From positions 4,409,001 through 4,473,000 of the forward strand of contig CM070572.1 of NCBI GenBank assembly GCA_036346355.1: a stretch of DNA of 64,000 nt, given 5' to 3'. The notes below the pieces were generated by a model that had not been told where the DNA came from, ran no database searches, and saw nothing but the letters and a program-made list of their open reading frames with translations. Positions 32,195 to 42,541 of the stretch are shown here, in pieces. The stretch comes from Rhipidocladum racemiflorum. Lineage: Eukaryota > Streptophyta > Magnoliopsida > Poales > Poaceae. Both the position numbers and the translations under genes were made by a program. Numbering within the stretch: the first letter of the stretch is position 1; the number at the start of each line of letters is the position of its first letter.

Positions 32195-33180
32195 AAGATT
32201 TAACCTGAATCATGAACACACATAAACACAAAGATCGTCCTACGTATCCATAAATAAGATCGTCTCGAAAAGATGCACCAATAAAACAAAAGTTTCCATG
32301 AACGGAATGCTAGCAACGGATAAAGATGGCAATGGGTCTATACTCGGCGGGTATCACCACTCTGTACCCGTACTCGTGTTAGTTAAATTCACCCGCTATA
32401 ATACACATACCCGCACGCTGGTACAAAATTTACCCGTACCCGTGTAGGTAACGGGGACCCGATGGGTAACCTGTAGCCGCGTTTCTTGTAACTATGAGTA
32501 AAACATGATACAAATCCATTTGAAGAACTTTGTTTCAGCTTCCTTTTGTTTTTACATCTTGTCAACAAACTGTAAACTTTTTTCATTATCACCCATACCA
32601 AAAGGCACTGAATGTTTTAGATATATTGCTTTGCCCTACCTCAAAAGATAGATAATAGTATCTAAATAGAAATTCAGGAAGCTTGCCAAGTATCACTGGG
32701 TTGCAAAATGGGCAAATCAAACAGAAAAAAGTAAGGATTATAAGACATTAATTACTTGAACCAAATTCTTTAAGTTCATCTGGTGATCCGATTGAGCTTA
32801 CTCCCATGTATAAATGGTTGCACTGAGCAACTCATTAAAGTTCTTGAGCTTCTCCTGAACTTTGTTCTTCTCAAACAATTTCACCCGTACACACTTCTGA
32901 CTCATACCCGCGGATGAACGGGTAAAAATAATAGTAGAATGGACCCGTACCCGCTGGATAGTAATTTTTGCTCATTAATAGACCCACGGTTATAAAAAAT
33001 TATCCACACCCGACTCCTAATAGAGTAAATACCCATAGAGTTTCGAGTTTCAATTGCCATCTCTAGCAACGGACAAGAGGACAGAAACAAATCTTTGATT
33101 TGCTTTTTCCCCCTTAACCTTTTCTTTGCCTTGTTTAGCGTGCGTCGATTTTGTGAGAACATTTCCTCCTTTATCCGTTA
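32195..33180 (-). mobile_element. Probable LTR of the copia remnant, interrupted by a hAT element
   Basis: The primer-binding-like site at about 32175-32192 implies that the LTR of this minus-strand element lies to its right. Sequence on both sides of the hAT insertion (32195-32312 and 33074-33180) would be one LTR if the insertion were removed. The outer end was not located; no TG...CA pair was confirmed. Confidence 0.4.
32321..33065. mobile_element. Small hAT element (TAAAGATGGCAA ends)
   Basis: A 745-bp element with ends TAAAGATGGCAATGGG and, reading back, TAGAGATGGCAATTG. It is flanked by a perfect 8-bp duplication GCAACGGA (32313-32320 and 33066-33073). Subterminal regions are rich in TACCCG motifs. 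No transposase. Confidence 0.9.
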
Positions 33181-33455
33181 ACCAGGACCATTCCTTTCTC
33201 CATGTGCTTGCTCCTCATCAAAGTTGAGCTTGCAATGCCCAGAAAGAGTAACAAATTACATATACACATTTCGAACTGGTAAAATGGATACTAACAGTGA
33301 TGGGGCATTTTAATGCGCTGGCTTCATTGGATGGCCATCGATGGATGGATGGATGGGTCGGCATTCAATCCGTCCGTTAAAACTTGGAACGTGAATCAGC
33401 TAGTCGTTCCATCCATCAAACTCGTTAAAAAAAAGTTGAGCATTATAGCCCGTAA

Positions 33456-33742
33456 AGCATCTCTAAGAAAGAGCCTTAAAATTAGCCTTAAATTTGAATT
33501 TAGGATCCCAACTAATTAGATTTAGGGCTCCAACGAAATATTCACTCCAGCAATTAGGCCTTAAAACCCAACTACCATATAGGGCCTAATCACAGAGTTG
33601 CTAAATATAGCTATTCTCTTAGGGGCCCTAAAACAATTTGCTAAATTTTAACAATTTAGGGTCTTTGCTGGAGTTAATTTTTTTCTCAAAAACCCTATAA
33701 TTCAAGTTAGGATCATATTTAGGACCCCTCTTGAAGATACTC
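33456..33742. mobile_element. Tourist-like MITE
   Basis: About 287 bp starting AGCATCTCTAAGAAAGAGCC and reading back from the right as GAGTATCTTCAAGAGGGG. TAA is on both sides (33453-33455 and 33743-33745), the 3-bp target typical of PIF/Harbinger MITEs. The interior contains repeated CCTTAAA and TTTAGGG motifs. It lies about 240 bp upstream of the pectin methylesterase start. Confidence 0.7.
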
Positions 33743-33977
33743 TAAGAAGTAAAAACTTCCCAAAACATAAAACTCGTAGAAAGAGCGATCTTAACTCATT
33801 GATTCGCACTCACTAGTCACTAATGGGTAATCACCAACAATGCCACACAGCACGCAAAGTGTCGCTCTATAAAAACCGTCTGCTCATGTGCTTGTGCGCT
33901 GTACTCATGCACCTATCAATCCGATGCCGAACTACTGAGACTTGCACATAGCTAGATCAACACACACATCTAGGACG

Positions 33978-36900
33978 ATGGAGACGCATGGTACTGGTAG
34001 GACAAGCTCACGAGGGGTGCAAGGAAAGAGAAGAATAGCCGTTGTTGCGTGCTCTTGCGCCATTGCCATGGTGCTAGCTCTCGCGACACTGGTAGTTGTC
34101 GCCGCCAGAAAGCAAGAAGAAACGGCATCCAAGGACAATGTGGCCGTCATCTCGAGGATTGCCACCTCGGCGGCGGCGCCGCAGCCGTCGAGCATGAATG
34201 TCACCGCCATTTGCTTGTCGACGCCGTACCCGAGCACATGCGAGAGGGTGCTCTCGTCGGCGGCGGCGCGGTCGGCCAAGGACCCGTTCGCGGCGTCCGT
34301 GCAGTTCGCGATGACCCGGGCCGCGTCGGCGCGCGCGCTGGCGCGCAATTTCTCGGCGCCGTCCGCGCGCGTGCCGCCCTCGGGCATGGACGACTGTGCC
34401 GAGCTGCTCGACATCAGCCTCGACCAGCTCAGCGACGCGCTCGCCGGCTCAGAGGAGGCGGCCGGCGTGACGACGTGGTTGAGCGCCGCGCTGACGAACC
34501 AGGGCACGTGCGGCGACAGCCTCGCTGCCGTGCCGGCCTCCGCGGGGAGCGAGGCCGTGCGAGCGCGGGTCGGTGCGCTCGTGCAGTTCATCGGCACTGC
34601 GTTGGCGCTGCACGTCAATCTCAAGGGCGGGGGCGGGAACCTACCATCCGCCGCCGCCCCCGCGCCTTCCTCGCCGAGCCGCACGTTCCCCTCGTGGGTG
34701 TCCAGACACGATAGACATCTCCTGGAATCCCCCGCGGGCAGCGTCACGCCGGACGCCGTTGTTGCACTGGATGGCAGCGGGACGCACAGAAGCATCGGCG
34801 AGGCAATCGCGGCCGTGACGGCGCCGGTGGGCTCCCAGGCGAGCGGCGGTCGCGGAGGAGGAGGGAGGAAAGTGATCTACGTGAAGGCCGGGCGATACGA
34901 CGAGAGCGTGAGCATCTCGGGACAGCAGAAGAACGTGATGCTGATGGGCGACGGCAAGGGGAAGACGGTCATCGTCGGCCACAAGAGCTCCGCCGACGGC
35001 TACACCACCTACGCCTCGGCCACCGTCGGTACGTACATACGTATATGATATACGTGAAAACCGTGCATACGTGAGTGACATGCGTATAGATACGCGAATT
35101 ATGTATAAATACACAATCGTGTAGGTCAAAGTGTACGTTCTTACGCACTGACCACTGAGGCACTGAACACTATTTGGTACGTATTGGCCAGCTCTCTTTT
35201 GCACGTACTCGCATGCACGCATGTGTTATTACACACTTTTTGTCCAGGATTAATTATTTATCTCCTACTCCCTCTGTCCCACAAAGAGTGCATTTCTAAT
35301 GTTCAAAATTTGTCCTACAAAGAGTGCATCTTTAGTCCGTAGTGCCCAGCTGTAAGTGTATACATGCTCATTTAAGTGCCTGTGGAAACCGAAGCACCAG
35401 CATGCTTATGTATGGAGTAATGAGGGTCACATTAGTCATTTATCTTGCACACTAATCTGTCTTAAAAAACCTAGAAATGCACTCTTTGTGAGACAGAGGG
35501 AGTAAGTAATATCACAAGTATGAACGTTGAGTACACTGCTTCCTCCGATCTCGAATACATATCATTCTAGCTTTCAAATTTTATTTCTAAATATATATCA
35601 TTCTATAATTTTAAAGTAATTTTTTATTGTCATTTACTATTATAGATTAGAATACCATACATCATCCAAAGATACAACAAAGATGGATAATATAGCTTTT
35701 TATAGATATATTTTGGTAGAACATCCGGTACCTAGTGTTACTTGGACACGGACATGAGAATTGGAATTCGACTCGGATTCGGGCGTTCTATTTAGCATAA
35801 AAAAAATTGACACGAGAAATGCTACTCGGAATTGGACACTAGTGCCGGAATTCAACTCGGATTCTAGATATCTAATTTAACAATTTTTTGAGAGGCACTT
35901 CTATGTTTTTCTTTTTGAAAGTTGCACAAATATTAAAGCATAAATACAAGGTAGATAGTGCTTGCTTATCTCTTCATTTGGTTCAACATTTATGTAACTT
36001 GTATTAGCAGAAAAAGAATAGAAACACTCCTCTAATTTTTTTTTGGACACAGATATTCGAGAAACACTGCCGGATAGAAGGAGTACTACAAAAGTGACAT
36101 ATATTGCTCTTCTTTTTCCTCCCCGTCTTTAATTTGGTTGCAACCTTTTTTTTCACGTGTAAAGAGATACGGCCTAGCTCGAAGAAAGTCATGAAGTTAT
36201 TACTCTGCCATGCATCTGCTGCGGAAAAGGCTTAAAGCGCCAAAATGTCGCAATTGCCTACCGCTTGTACCACCAACTAACCGTAAAGTGTCAAGCAAAC
36301 AAAGATGCCAATGCCAGTTAATCACAGTTCGATTTGGTCGTTAGATGCATGCACTTTTTTTTCTCTAGCCTTTATCGCAGCCTCATCTGAATGTAGCAAC
36401 TAGCAAGCACTATGCGTAGTTGCATTACCATGATGACCGTCAAATGCAAACCGATGGCGATGTTTCACTTACCATTGTCACTCGAGAAACTTTTTTTCTT
36501 TCAGTTGTGCTCGACAGACGACAGTACACTGCCATTCTTTCTACCTATTTTGCACAAGCAGAACCGTTTCTTTGCTAACGCTTTTATGATTGTGTTGCAG
36601 CTGCAATGGGTTCGGGCTTCATAGCGAAGGGCCTGACCATCGTCAACAGCGCCGGGCCGGGCAAGGGCCAGGCCGTGGCGCTGCGCGTCGGCGGCGACCT
36701 CTCCGTGGTGTACCAGTGCGGCATCCAGGCGTACCAGGACACGCTCTACACGCACTCCAACCGGCAGTTCTACGCAGAGGACGACATCTCCGGCACGGTG
36801 GACTTCATCTTCGGCAACTCCGCGGCGGTCATCCAGAACTGCAATATCCAGCCCAGGAGGCCCAGTCCGGGCCAGCCGGACACAGTCACAGCCCAGGGCC

Positions 36901-37280
36901 GGACCGACCCAAACCAGAACACGGGCATCTCCATCCACAAGTGCCGGATCACTGGCACGCCGGATCTCGGCGGCACACGAGTGTATCTGGGCCGTCCGTG
37001 GGAAAAGTACTCGCGGACGGTCGTGATGGAGAGCTATTTGGACCGTTCGATCGCGCCAGCCGGGTGGCTGGAGTGGTCGGGCCAATTCGCGCTGAACACG
37101 CTGTACTATGGGGAGTACAGGAACACCGGGCCCGGTGCGGGGACACGTGGGCGGGTGACGTGGAGTGGTGTGCACACGTCATTGTCCACCGTGGACGCCA
37201 CGAGGTTTACCGTGGGGAAATTTATCTTGGGAGATTCATGGCTGGGCAGCACCGGAGTGAGCTACACTTCGGGGCTATAA
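33978..37280 (+). CDS. Pectin methylesterase, type I, with PMEI pro-domain (exons 33978-35028, 36601-37280)
   Basis: Secreted enzyme that removes methyl esters from cell-wall homogalacturonan. The join gives 576 residues, a normal type-I length. A basic N-terminus and hydrophobic segment (about 20-45) act as signal or anchor. Residues about 72-215 form the PMEI inhibitor pro-region, and a basic RHDRHLL site (about 243) suits subtilase cleavage. The catalytic domain keeps every signature: GRYDES (about 305), QAVALR (Gln374), YQDTLY (Gln396, Asp397), VDFIFG (Asp418) and LGRPW (Arg482). The donor is CGTCG|GTACGT and the acceptor TTGTTGCAG|CT, phase 1. The start is the ATG at 33978, the first in frame after an upstream stop that places the hydrophobic segment correctly. 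The 1,572-bp intron holds two MITEs. I see no disabling change. Confidence 0.93.
35268..35502. mobile_element. Stowaway-type MITE in the pectin methylesterase intron
   Basis: A 235-bp element with ends CTCCCTCTGTCCCACAAAG and GTGAGACAGAGGGAG, a long inverted repeat containing AGAGTGCATTTCTA. The TA dinucleotide is on both sides. This is the mariner/Stowaway pattern. Confidence 0.9.
35890..36033. mobile_element. 143-bp MITE, copy 3 (GAGAGGTG family), in the intron
   Basis: Ends GAGAGGCACTTCTATG and CATTCTTTTT-like / GAAACACTCCTCT, diverged from the other copies. The 8-bp direct repeat AATTTTTT (35882-35889 and 36034-36041) would fit hAT mobilisation, though it is low in complexity. Confidence 0.7.
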
Positions 37281-37820
37281 CGAAGATATATAGTGTGGTA
37301 TTTGGTGTGCCGCACTGACTACTTTGGATCGTAGGGTACATCCTACATGGGACCAAACTAAATGTACGGATAGGTTTAATTTGTCGAAACAATAAAGTGG
37401 ACTCTGCTGTCATGTCAAGCTAGGTACTAATCTATGTCGTCCAACGGATATAGGGTGCCTCGCCACTTTGGTCTTGTACAAGAATTCCACTTGATATTAT
37501 ACATGCCCCTTGTCATACTCTTGGAGGTGTTCTTGAAAACGAAGGAAATCATAGATGTGTTGAGATCAATTACTCAATTGCAGTGCTTCCTATGTGCAGG
37601 TATGCAATTTGAATCCTTCGCAGGCACTGAAATTCTAGCGCTGGTATACAGATTGATACTACAAACCCAACATTTCAACTCATTTATAAGAAGAGATGGC
37701 GATGAATGTAATGAAACTGCAGATAGGATAGGAAGAACCGAGAGATCGGCTTATTCTTGTAGTTACTCCAACATGGCTAAATTCCAGCCAGCTACTCTTG
37801 CATGATATCTTCGTCATTTA
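37281..37820. other. 3' flank of the pectin methylesterase gene
   Basis: Contains AATAAAG at about 37390, a possible polyadenylation signal. The open frame at 37434-37805 has no recognised homology and unremarkable codon use. Confidence 0.4.
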
Positions 37821-37826
37821 CTCAGT

Positions 37827-38485
37827 TCAGAGCTGCCTCTTCTGATCATTCTTGGGCTGCAGAACATCGACGTCCTCGAAAACTCGAAGCGTCCATAGCT
37901 CGATGGAATCGGTGACCTGAATCCCCATAGGCCTGCATCACAATTCACAACACAAAACGAAGTCTGATCAGACATTATTGTCTCAATCTTTTCTGCAAGA
38001 AATGAAGTAAGTCGGAAAGCAGCCCTTCTCCGGCTGCAGCATGCCGAACCTTGGCCCTTCGTCGTACCCTTCACAGATCACCTCTCCCGTGTCATCTCTG
38101 TAGCACACAACCCCTCTCACATGGTCTTCAAACACCAGAACCAATTGCAACAATTTGGCACAAGGGATTTACTCCAGTTCATGCATATGTAGCTTGATCT
38201 GAAACCATGGGACATGTAGCAGCATGTAAATGGGATGTATGCACTTACAATGTTGATAGATGTTGAAGGTTTGGAGAGGTATGCACTGCACTTACAGCTG
38301 TGCAATGGAGTGCTGAACCAAAAGGTTGCCTTCCTTGTGCCAAATCTTGAGATGGCAAGGGAAGAAGGGGTGTTGGCAAGAGCTTCTAACCTCCATTTGG
38401 TTCTTGGAGAGAGGCCATGCTAGTTTTGGAAGGAGAAGGTGGTGATTGGTGAAGGAGCAAGCCTTTCAAGGATGAATCCATTGCA
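37827..38485 (-). pseudogene. Small conserved plant gene of unknown function, probably decayed
   Basis: Three exon-like blocks on the minus strand. The first starts at ATG 38485 (MDSSLKGLLLHQSPPSPSKT) and continues as ISRFGTRKATFWFSTPL, but an in-frame TAG interrupts it at about 38392. The second (about 38150-37995) reads LVFEDHVRGVVCYRDDTGEV and ICEGYDEGPRFG. The third (37932-37827, after TGATGCAG) reads GIQVTDSIELWTLRVFEDVD, then VLQPKN, and a stop. These look like one short, conserved plant protein whose family name I cannot give. No usable donor is seen after the second block (CCGACTTAC where GT is needed), and its acceptor is also unclear. Stop and splice damage suggest a pseudogene; an alternative gene model could rescue it. 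Confidence 0.5.
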
Positions 38486-38540
38486 GTTTGACCTGGTGCC
38501 TAGTCTATTATTGGAAGTCACCACTTTTTCTAGTCTCGTA

Positions 38541-38860
38541 TGTTTTTTTTTTCAAATATGACCCCCTTCCAAACATAATTACAAAAATAGTCTTATCTCC
38601 AACCGCGGAAGCGCCAGAAGGTGACACATATCACCTTTCGCGTTCCCCTACTGTGGAAGGCACTACCGCTCTCCCCTACCGCGGTAGCTTTGGTGGCTTG
38701 CCGGGCTTTGGGAGAGCGGTATCGCCTTCCGCGGTAGGGGAGCGCGGAAGGTGACACGTGTCACATTTCGGCGCTTCCGTGATCAAAGATAGAGCTATTT
38801 TTGCAATTGTGGTCGGAAGAGGGTCAGATTTACAACAAAAAAAAATTGCCAGGAAGTTAG
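38541..38860. mobile_element. Fold-back MITE with a GC-rich core, copy 1
   Basis: Two arms of about 140 bp. The left runs from CAAATATGACCCCCTTCCAA through ATTACAAAAATAG and CCGCGGAAGCGCC. The right reads back as AAATCTGACCCTCTTCCGAC, ATTGCAAAAATAG and CACGGAAGCGCC. The centre repeats TACCGCGGTAG and CTCTCCC motifs. No coding capacity. Confidence 0.8.
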
Positions 38861-39836
38861 AAAAGTGATGATTTCCTATTATTGGGATTACTGTTGGTTT
38901 CAGTATTGCTGCTGAACAAGATGGCATTTTTATATGCATTGCTGCTATATTCACGGGCAATGCTAAAAAAGGAGAATATGTGCAGTGTCCTGACTAGCTT
39001 ATACTATAATTTGTTTTCAGGCTGATTTGTTAGACCCACAATTTTTATGAAAAATTTATACCACTTTATCCTTTTTAGCATACTCTAATAATGATTACAA
39101 GATACTATAAAATGAGTTCTACGAAAAATTTCATCAAAGTCCACTTTTTATAGCATAATTTGTGTATATACTCATTTTACGTATGAAATGGGTATATAGC
39201 AAAAATAAACGGCTCGATGAAATTTTTTCAACCATGTCACATTGGAGCATAGGCTCCATGATCCAAAACGGGTATTTCCCCTATGAATTGCATGTGAACT
39301 TTTTTGAAATTTTTATGATGTTGGGTTTAACTAGTTTAAACAAATTTGAAATGAAATCCAAACTAGAGTTTCCTTTTTTATGATAGTTTGATTGTAGATA
39401 TGTGCTGATTATATATATATAAATCAGCAAAGCATGCAATCTAAATTCGTTCAAAATCTTTAAATTCGAGTATATTTTTTCAAATGTGTGTGTTTCATTT
39501 GAATTGTTATAGATAGGTATATACCCTAAAACTAAAATTTTTGAAAAATATATCCAAATTTAGCTTGAATTCGTACATTTGAAATCATGGAGCCCAGGCT
39601 CCATACTGCCTCATTTCGACGTGTATTTAAAGATTGGCCTGACATACATTTAGAGTGTTTGAAACTTAGCAAAGGCATTCTAAGGTTCATTTAGCATTGT
39701 TCTTTCATTAGTCAAGTTATCTCGCCTCCTTTTGGGATGGTGGGCCCAGCCCTTCCCATCCCATCACAGACATTATCTTCATGATTGTTAATATTTTTGA
39801 AATCATTGCTTATCTAACCTTTGTATTTCATTTTTT
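38861..39836. other. AT-rich intergenic stretch, no gene seen
   Basis: High stop density. GGAGCATAGGCTCCATGATCC at about 39243 and GGAGCCCAGGCTCCATACTGC at about 39588 look like related ends of an AT-rich repeat of about 360 bp, not further resolved. Confidence 0.4.
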
Positions 39837-40010
39837 TTAAATCTAGAATGCATTTATAAAAAAATAGCCCTCTCCCCACCGCGAAAGGCGCGGCAGACGA
39901 TACATGTCCCCTGCCACGTCGGGGGGGCGCGATAGGTGGCAAGGACCGCGGGAGGGCACGAAGAGCACAAGCAGGCGACTGAGCGCGGGAGTCCTCGCTG
40001 CCACGCTTGG
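39837..40010. mobile_element. Fold-back MITE fragment, copy 3
   Basis: AAAAAAATAGCCCTCTCCCCACCGCG followed by CG-rich sequence resembles one arm and the core of the elements at 38541 and 58524. The second arm is missing. Confidence 0.5.
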
Positions 40011-40395
40011 GCATGGTTCCCAATTTCGCCAAAATTTAAAATTTAGGTGGGTCCCTAAACATATTTATCATGGGTAAGGTGGGTATTCAGATGGACAAAA
40101 CTCTCTCTAACACAATGATTTCTACAGCCTAGCCTAATGTTTGCCACTAAATAATTCAAATATAAGACTAGATCAAAATTTGATTATTGCAGACACACTA
40201 CCAAATGGTCCAAACCACAGTGAACACTGATACTGGAAATAATTTCTCCCTAAAAAAATCCCATTCCAAAACTCAATGCCCAAATTCCACAACTTAACCG
40301 AACGCGTGCAGCTAAACATCTCAGGCAGGGATCCCATCTGATCAAATGTAAATAATAGTATGAACGGAGAAGGGTTGCGTAGTGGTGGCGGTGAC

Positions 40396-40686
40396 CTGGT
40401 AGGTGAGGGCCTCGGAGAAGTGGCCGAGGCGGAGGTAGACCTCGCCGAGCGACTGGCAGGAGAGGAGAAGGTGGCGCTGGGGGAGGAACTTGACGGAGAC
40501 CTCGTAGTCAATCCGCAGCCACCGGAGCGCCTCCACGTACCCGCCGCGGCGCTTGTGGATGTCGCCGATGACGTTCGCCCACCGCGCCTCCTCCTCATGG
40601 TTCCCCTCCAACACCGCCTCCCGGTGCCCCCGCTTCGCCGCCTTCAGCTCCTCCTTCTCCTTCCACCGCCCACCGGCGCGCACCAT
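40396..40686 (-). pseudogene. TONSOKU/BRU1/MGO3 first exon, isolated
   Basis: Exon 1 of a TONSOKU-like gene, 97 codons from ATG 40686-40684 to a donor at CTACCAG|GTCACC. It contains EEEARWANVIGDIHKRRG, YVEALRWLRIDYEVSVKFLP and SCQSLGEVYLRLG, the start of the N-terminal TPR array. TONSOKU (TONSL in animals) acts at replication forks, recognising new histone H4 and aiding break repair. The exon is intact, with grass-like high GC. The next exons were not found on the minus strand between it and the pectin methylesterase gene, where fold-back elements lie. The complete gene spans many kilobases and over 1,000 residues, so this is a truncated or duplicated 5' piece. It could still be transcribed. 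Confidence 0.8.
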
Positions 40687-40763
40687 CGCCGCCGCTAGGG
40701 TTCCGTTCTGTTCCCCCACCTTTGCCACTTTTTCCGTGCGGGAGTCGGTAAATGGAGGGGGTC

Positions 40764-40774
40764 TCCCGCCAAAA
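40764..40774 (-). promoter_or_regulatory. E2F-like site upstream of the TONSOKU exon
   Basis: On the minus strand it reads TTTTGGCGGGA, a full match to the plant E2F consensus (TTTSGCGG/C). It lies 78 bp before the TONSOKU ATG, as expected for an S-phase-regulated gene. Binding is inferred. Confidence 0.6.
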
Positions 40775-40859
40775 TATTCGGGGGGTACCGTTTTATTTTG
40801 TTATTCAATTGGGCCGTGTATGATTTGGGCCATAGGCGAATGTACAATATGGGCTAAAG

Positions 40860-41366
40860 CCCATAAAAGCTACCTTTTTCCTTTTCTTAGAGATAGACCT
40901 GAAGAAAGACATCCTCTTCAGGTCTTTGTTCGGGCCCACCGGCAAATCACCATTGATAAATTCAGTTTGAGTCTTGCTGTCGTCAGAGGGAAAAAATACT
41001 CAAATATACAACACGACAAAATAAATTCAGTTTGAGTCTTGCACTGCGGGGCCCGAGGGCCCGGGCGACTTGTGCATGCGCGCGCGAGGTCGTGCCACCT
41101 GGCTGCTGCCGTGCAGCATGGCAGCAGCCAAGGTTGCCGCCGTCCGGCTGGCGGCCGCCACGCCATTCCTGTTATTTTTTTAATGTTGTATATTTTTTCA
41201 ATTTTGTATTTTACTGTTGTATATTTAAGCATTTCTTCCGTCGTCAGAGGGGAAGAACAAGACTTTTCTCTGATAATAGCTAGGTTTGCCCAAAATTTTC
41301 CTGGCCGTGGCTGCCAATGGAAAGTTTCGGTTTGAGAGGATAAATTATGGAAAAGTTGGTGCCGAT
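40860..41366. other. Intergenic stretch with short direct repeats
   Basis: TTCAGTTTGAGTCTTGC occurs at 40961 and 41024. GTCGTCAGAGGG occurs at 40980 and 41241, with an inverted CAAATATACAAC / GTTGTATATTT pair between. Possibly a degenerate small transposon; no gene. Confidence 0.4.
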
Positions 41367-41374
41367 CCTGCGAT

Positions 41375-42119
41375 GAAGGTTTCAAATTTTATTTCCGCAC
41401 TGTATCTCGAAGGGATCGAAATCCGAAATCTCGATGAGGTTTCGGAATTTTGGGTAAAATACAAACAAATTTCAAAAAGGATAATTCAAATCCAGATGTT
41501 TTTGAACGGGGATTTCCAAGATTTCAGTGAAATTTTCGAAATTTCGTTCGAAATTGCCGAAATCACGATAAATTTGAATCGAATGAAAAATGATTTAAAC
41601 AACGTTAAAAAATTTTAAAAATTTTTGTGGATGGTCCTAACACTTCACTAATGTTCCCATAACATTTTTAGATGATGATCAGGCTAGAGAAATTTTTAGA
41701 AATTCTGATATGTTGAAAGGGTCTTCCAATTTTCAAGGCTATAAATCTTTTCCTACCTCTCAAATGGCAAGAAGGTGTGTTAGCAGAGTTGGTCTATGGA
41801 GTGGCTCCGTGGTTCGGTTGATTTTGGCTTCGACTCCCACTTCCAACATATTTTCTAATATTTTTAGTTAAATCTTCAAAAAAAAAATCTGGAGATAAGA
41901 AGGATGACTCGAACCAGCGTTGTTTGGATGAAATCCAGTCCACATGCAGTCCGGTAATGTAAACATCAAATCCGGTTAAAAAAACCCAAAATTCCAGGAA
42001 AAAATTTCTGAGAATCACGGTAGCAAATTGAATTTTGTTTTCAAAACTTTTTATTCGGTCGGGATTTAAGATCTCCTTTCTATCCAAAATCTAAAATCTT
42101 TCCGGGATTCTGATCCTTG
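41375..42119. mobile_element. CAAGG hAT-like non-autonomous element, copy 2
   Basis: A 745-bp relative of 16684-17592. The left end is GAAGGTTTCAAATTTTATTTCC; the right reads back as CAAGGATCAGAATCCCGG. The flanks CCTGCGAT (41367-41374) and CCTGCGAC (42120-42127) form an 8-bp duplication with one mismatch. The interior is AT-rich and has no transposase. Confidence 0.8.
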
Positions 42120-42127
42120 CCTGCGAC

Positions 42128-42541
42128 CACAATTTGGATTTCGGCCAGTCTAGCTAGGCTAGCCAGCCGAGGCTAGCAGCTATAGCAGCCACGGGGCTGG
42201 ACAAAGCCGAAGCCAAAGCCAAACGGGCCAGTACTTTCACCAGCGATAGCCGGCCGGGCGTGCGGTCGCCGGTCGTGTTCTTCGTCGGTTCAGCGTAGGC
42301 GTGCACGAACGAACGAGCAAGCCATCCGGCATCGGCCGCCTGGTCGGCACGCGGGCGCGTCGCGGCGACGCTTTATCTCTACAAGTACGGCGCCGCGCCG
42401 ACCCAGCCAAGCGATGATGTCGGCATGCGTTCCTAGATTCCACGAAGCCACGCGGGCCCACCTGCCTGCGGTCCATCCCGTGTCGGGCGAGTACAAGATC
42501 AGTTGCGGTCCATCTCTACACCTACACGTACCAAGCGATAA
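42128..42541. other. Intergenic stretch, no gene seen
   Basis: GC-rich patch with CTAGC-rich simple sequence near 42155-42180. Short frames on both strands lack homology. Confidence 0.4.

Noticed and set aside
33300..33360. GATG/GGAT short repeat as a microsatellite of note
   Set aside because: Only about four units (GGATGGATGGATGG); ordinary simple sequence.
36501..37318. Frames on both strands overlapping pectin methylesterase exon 2
   Set aside because: Only the frame with QAVALR, YQDTLY, DFIFG and LGRPW is real; the others are shadows.
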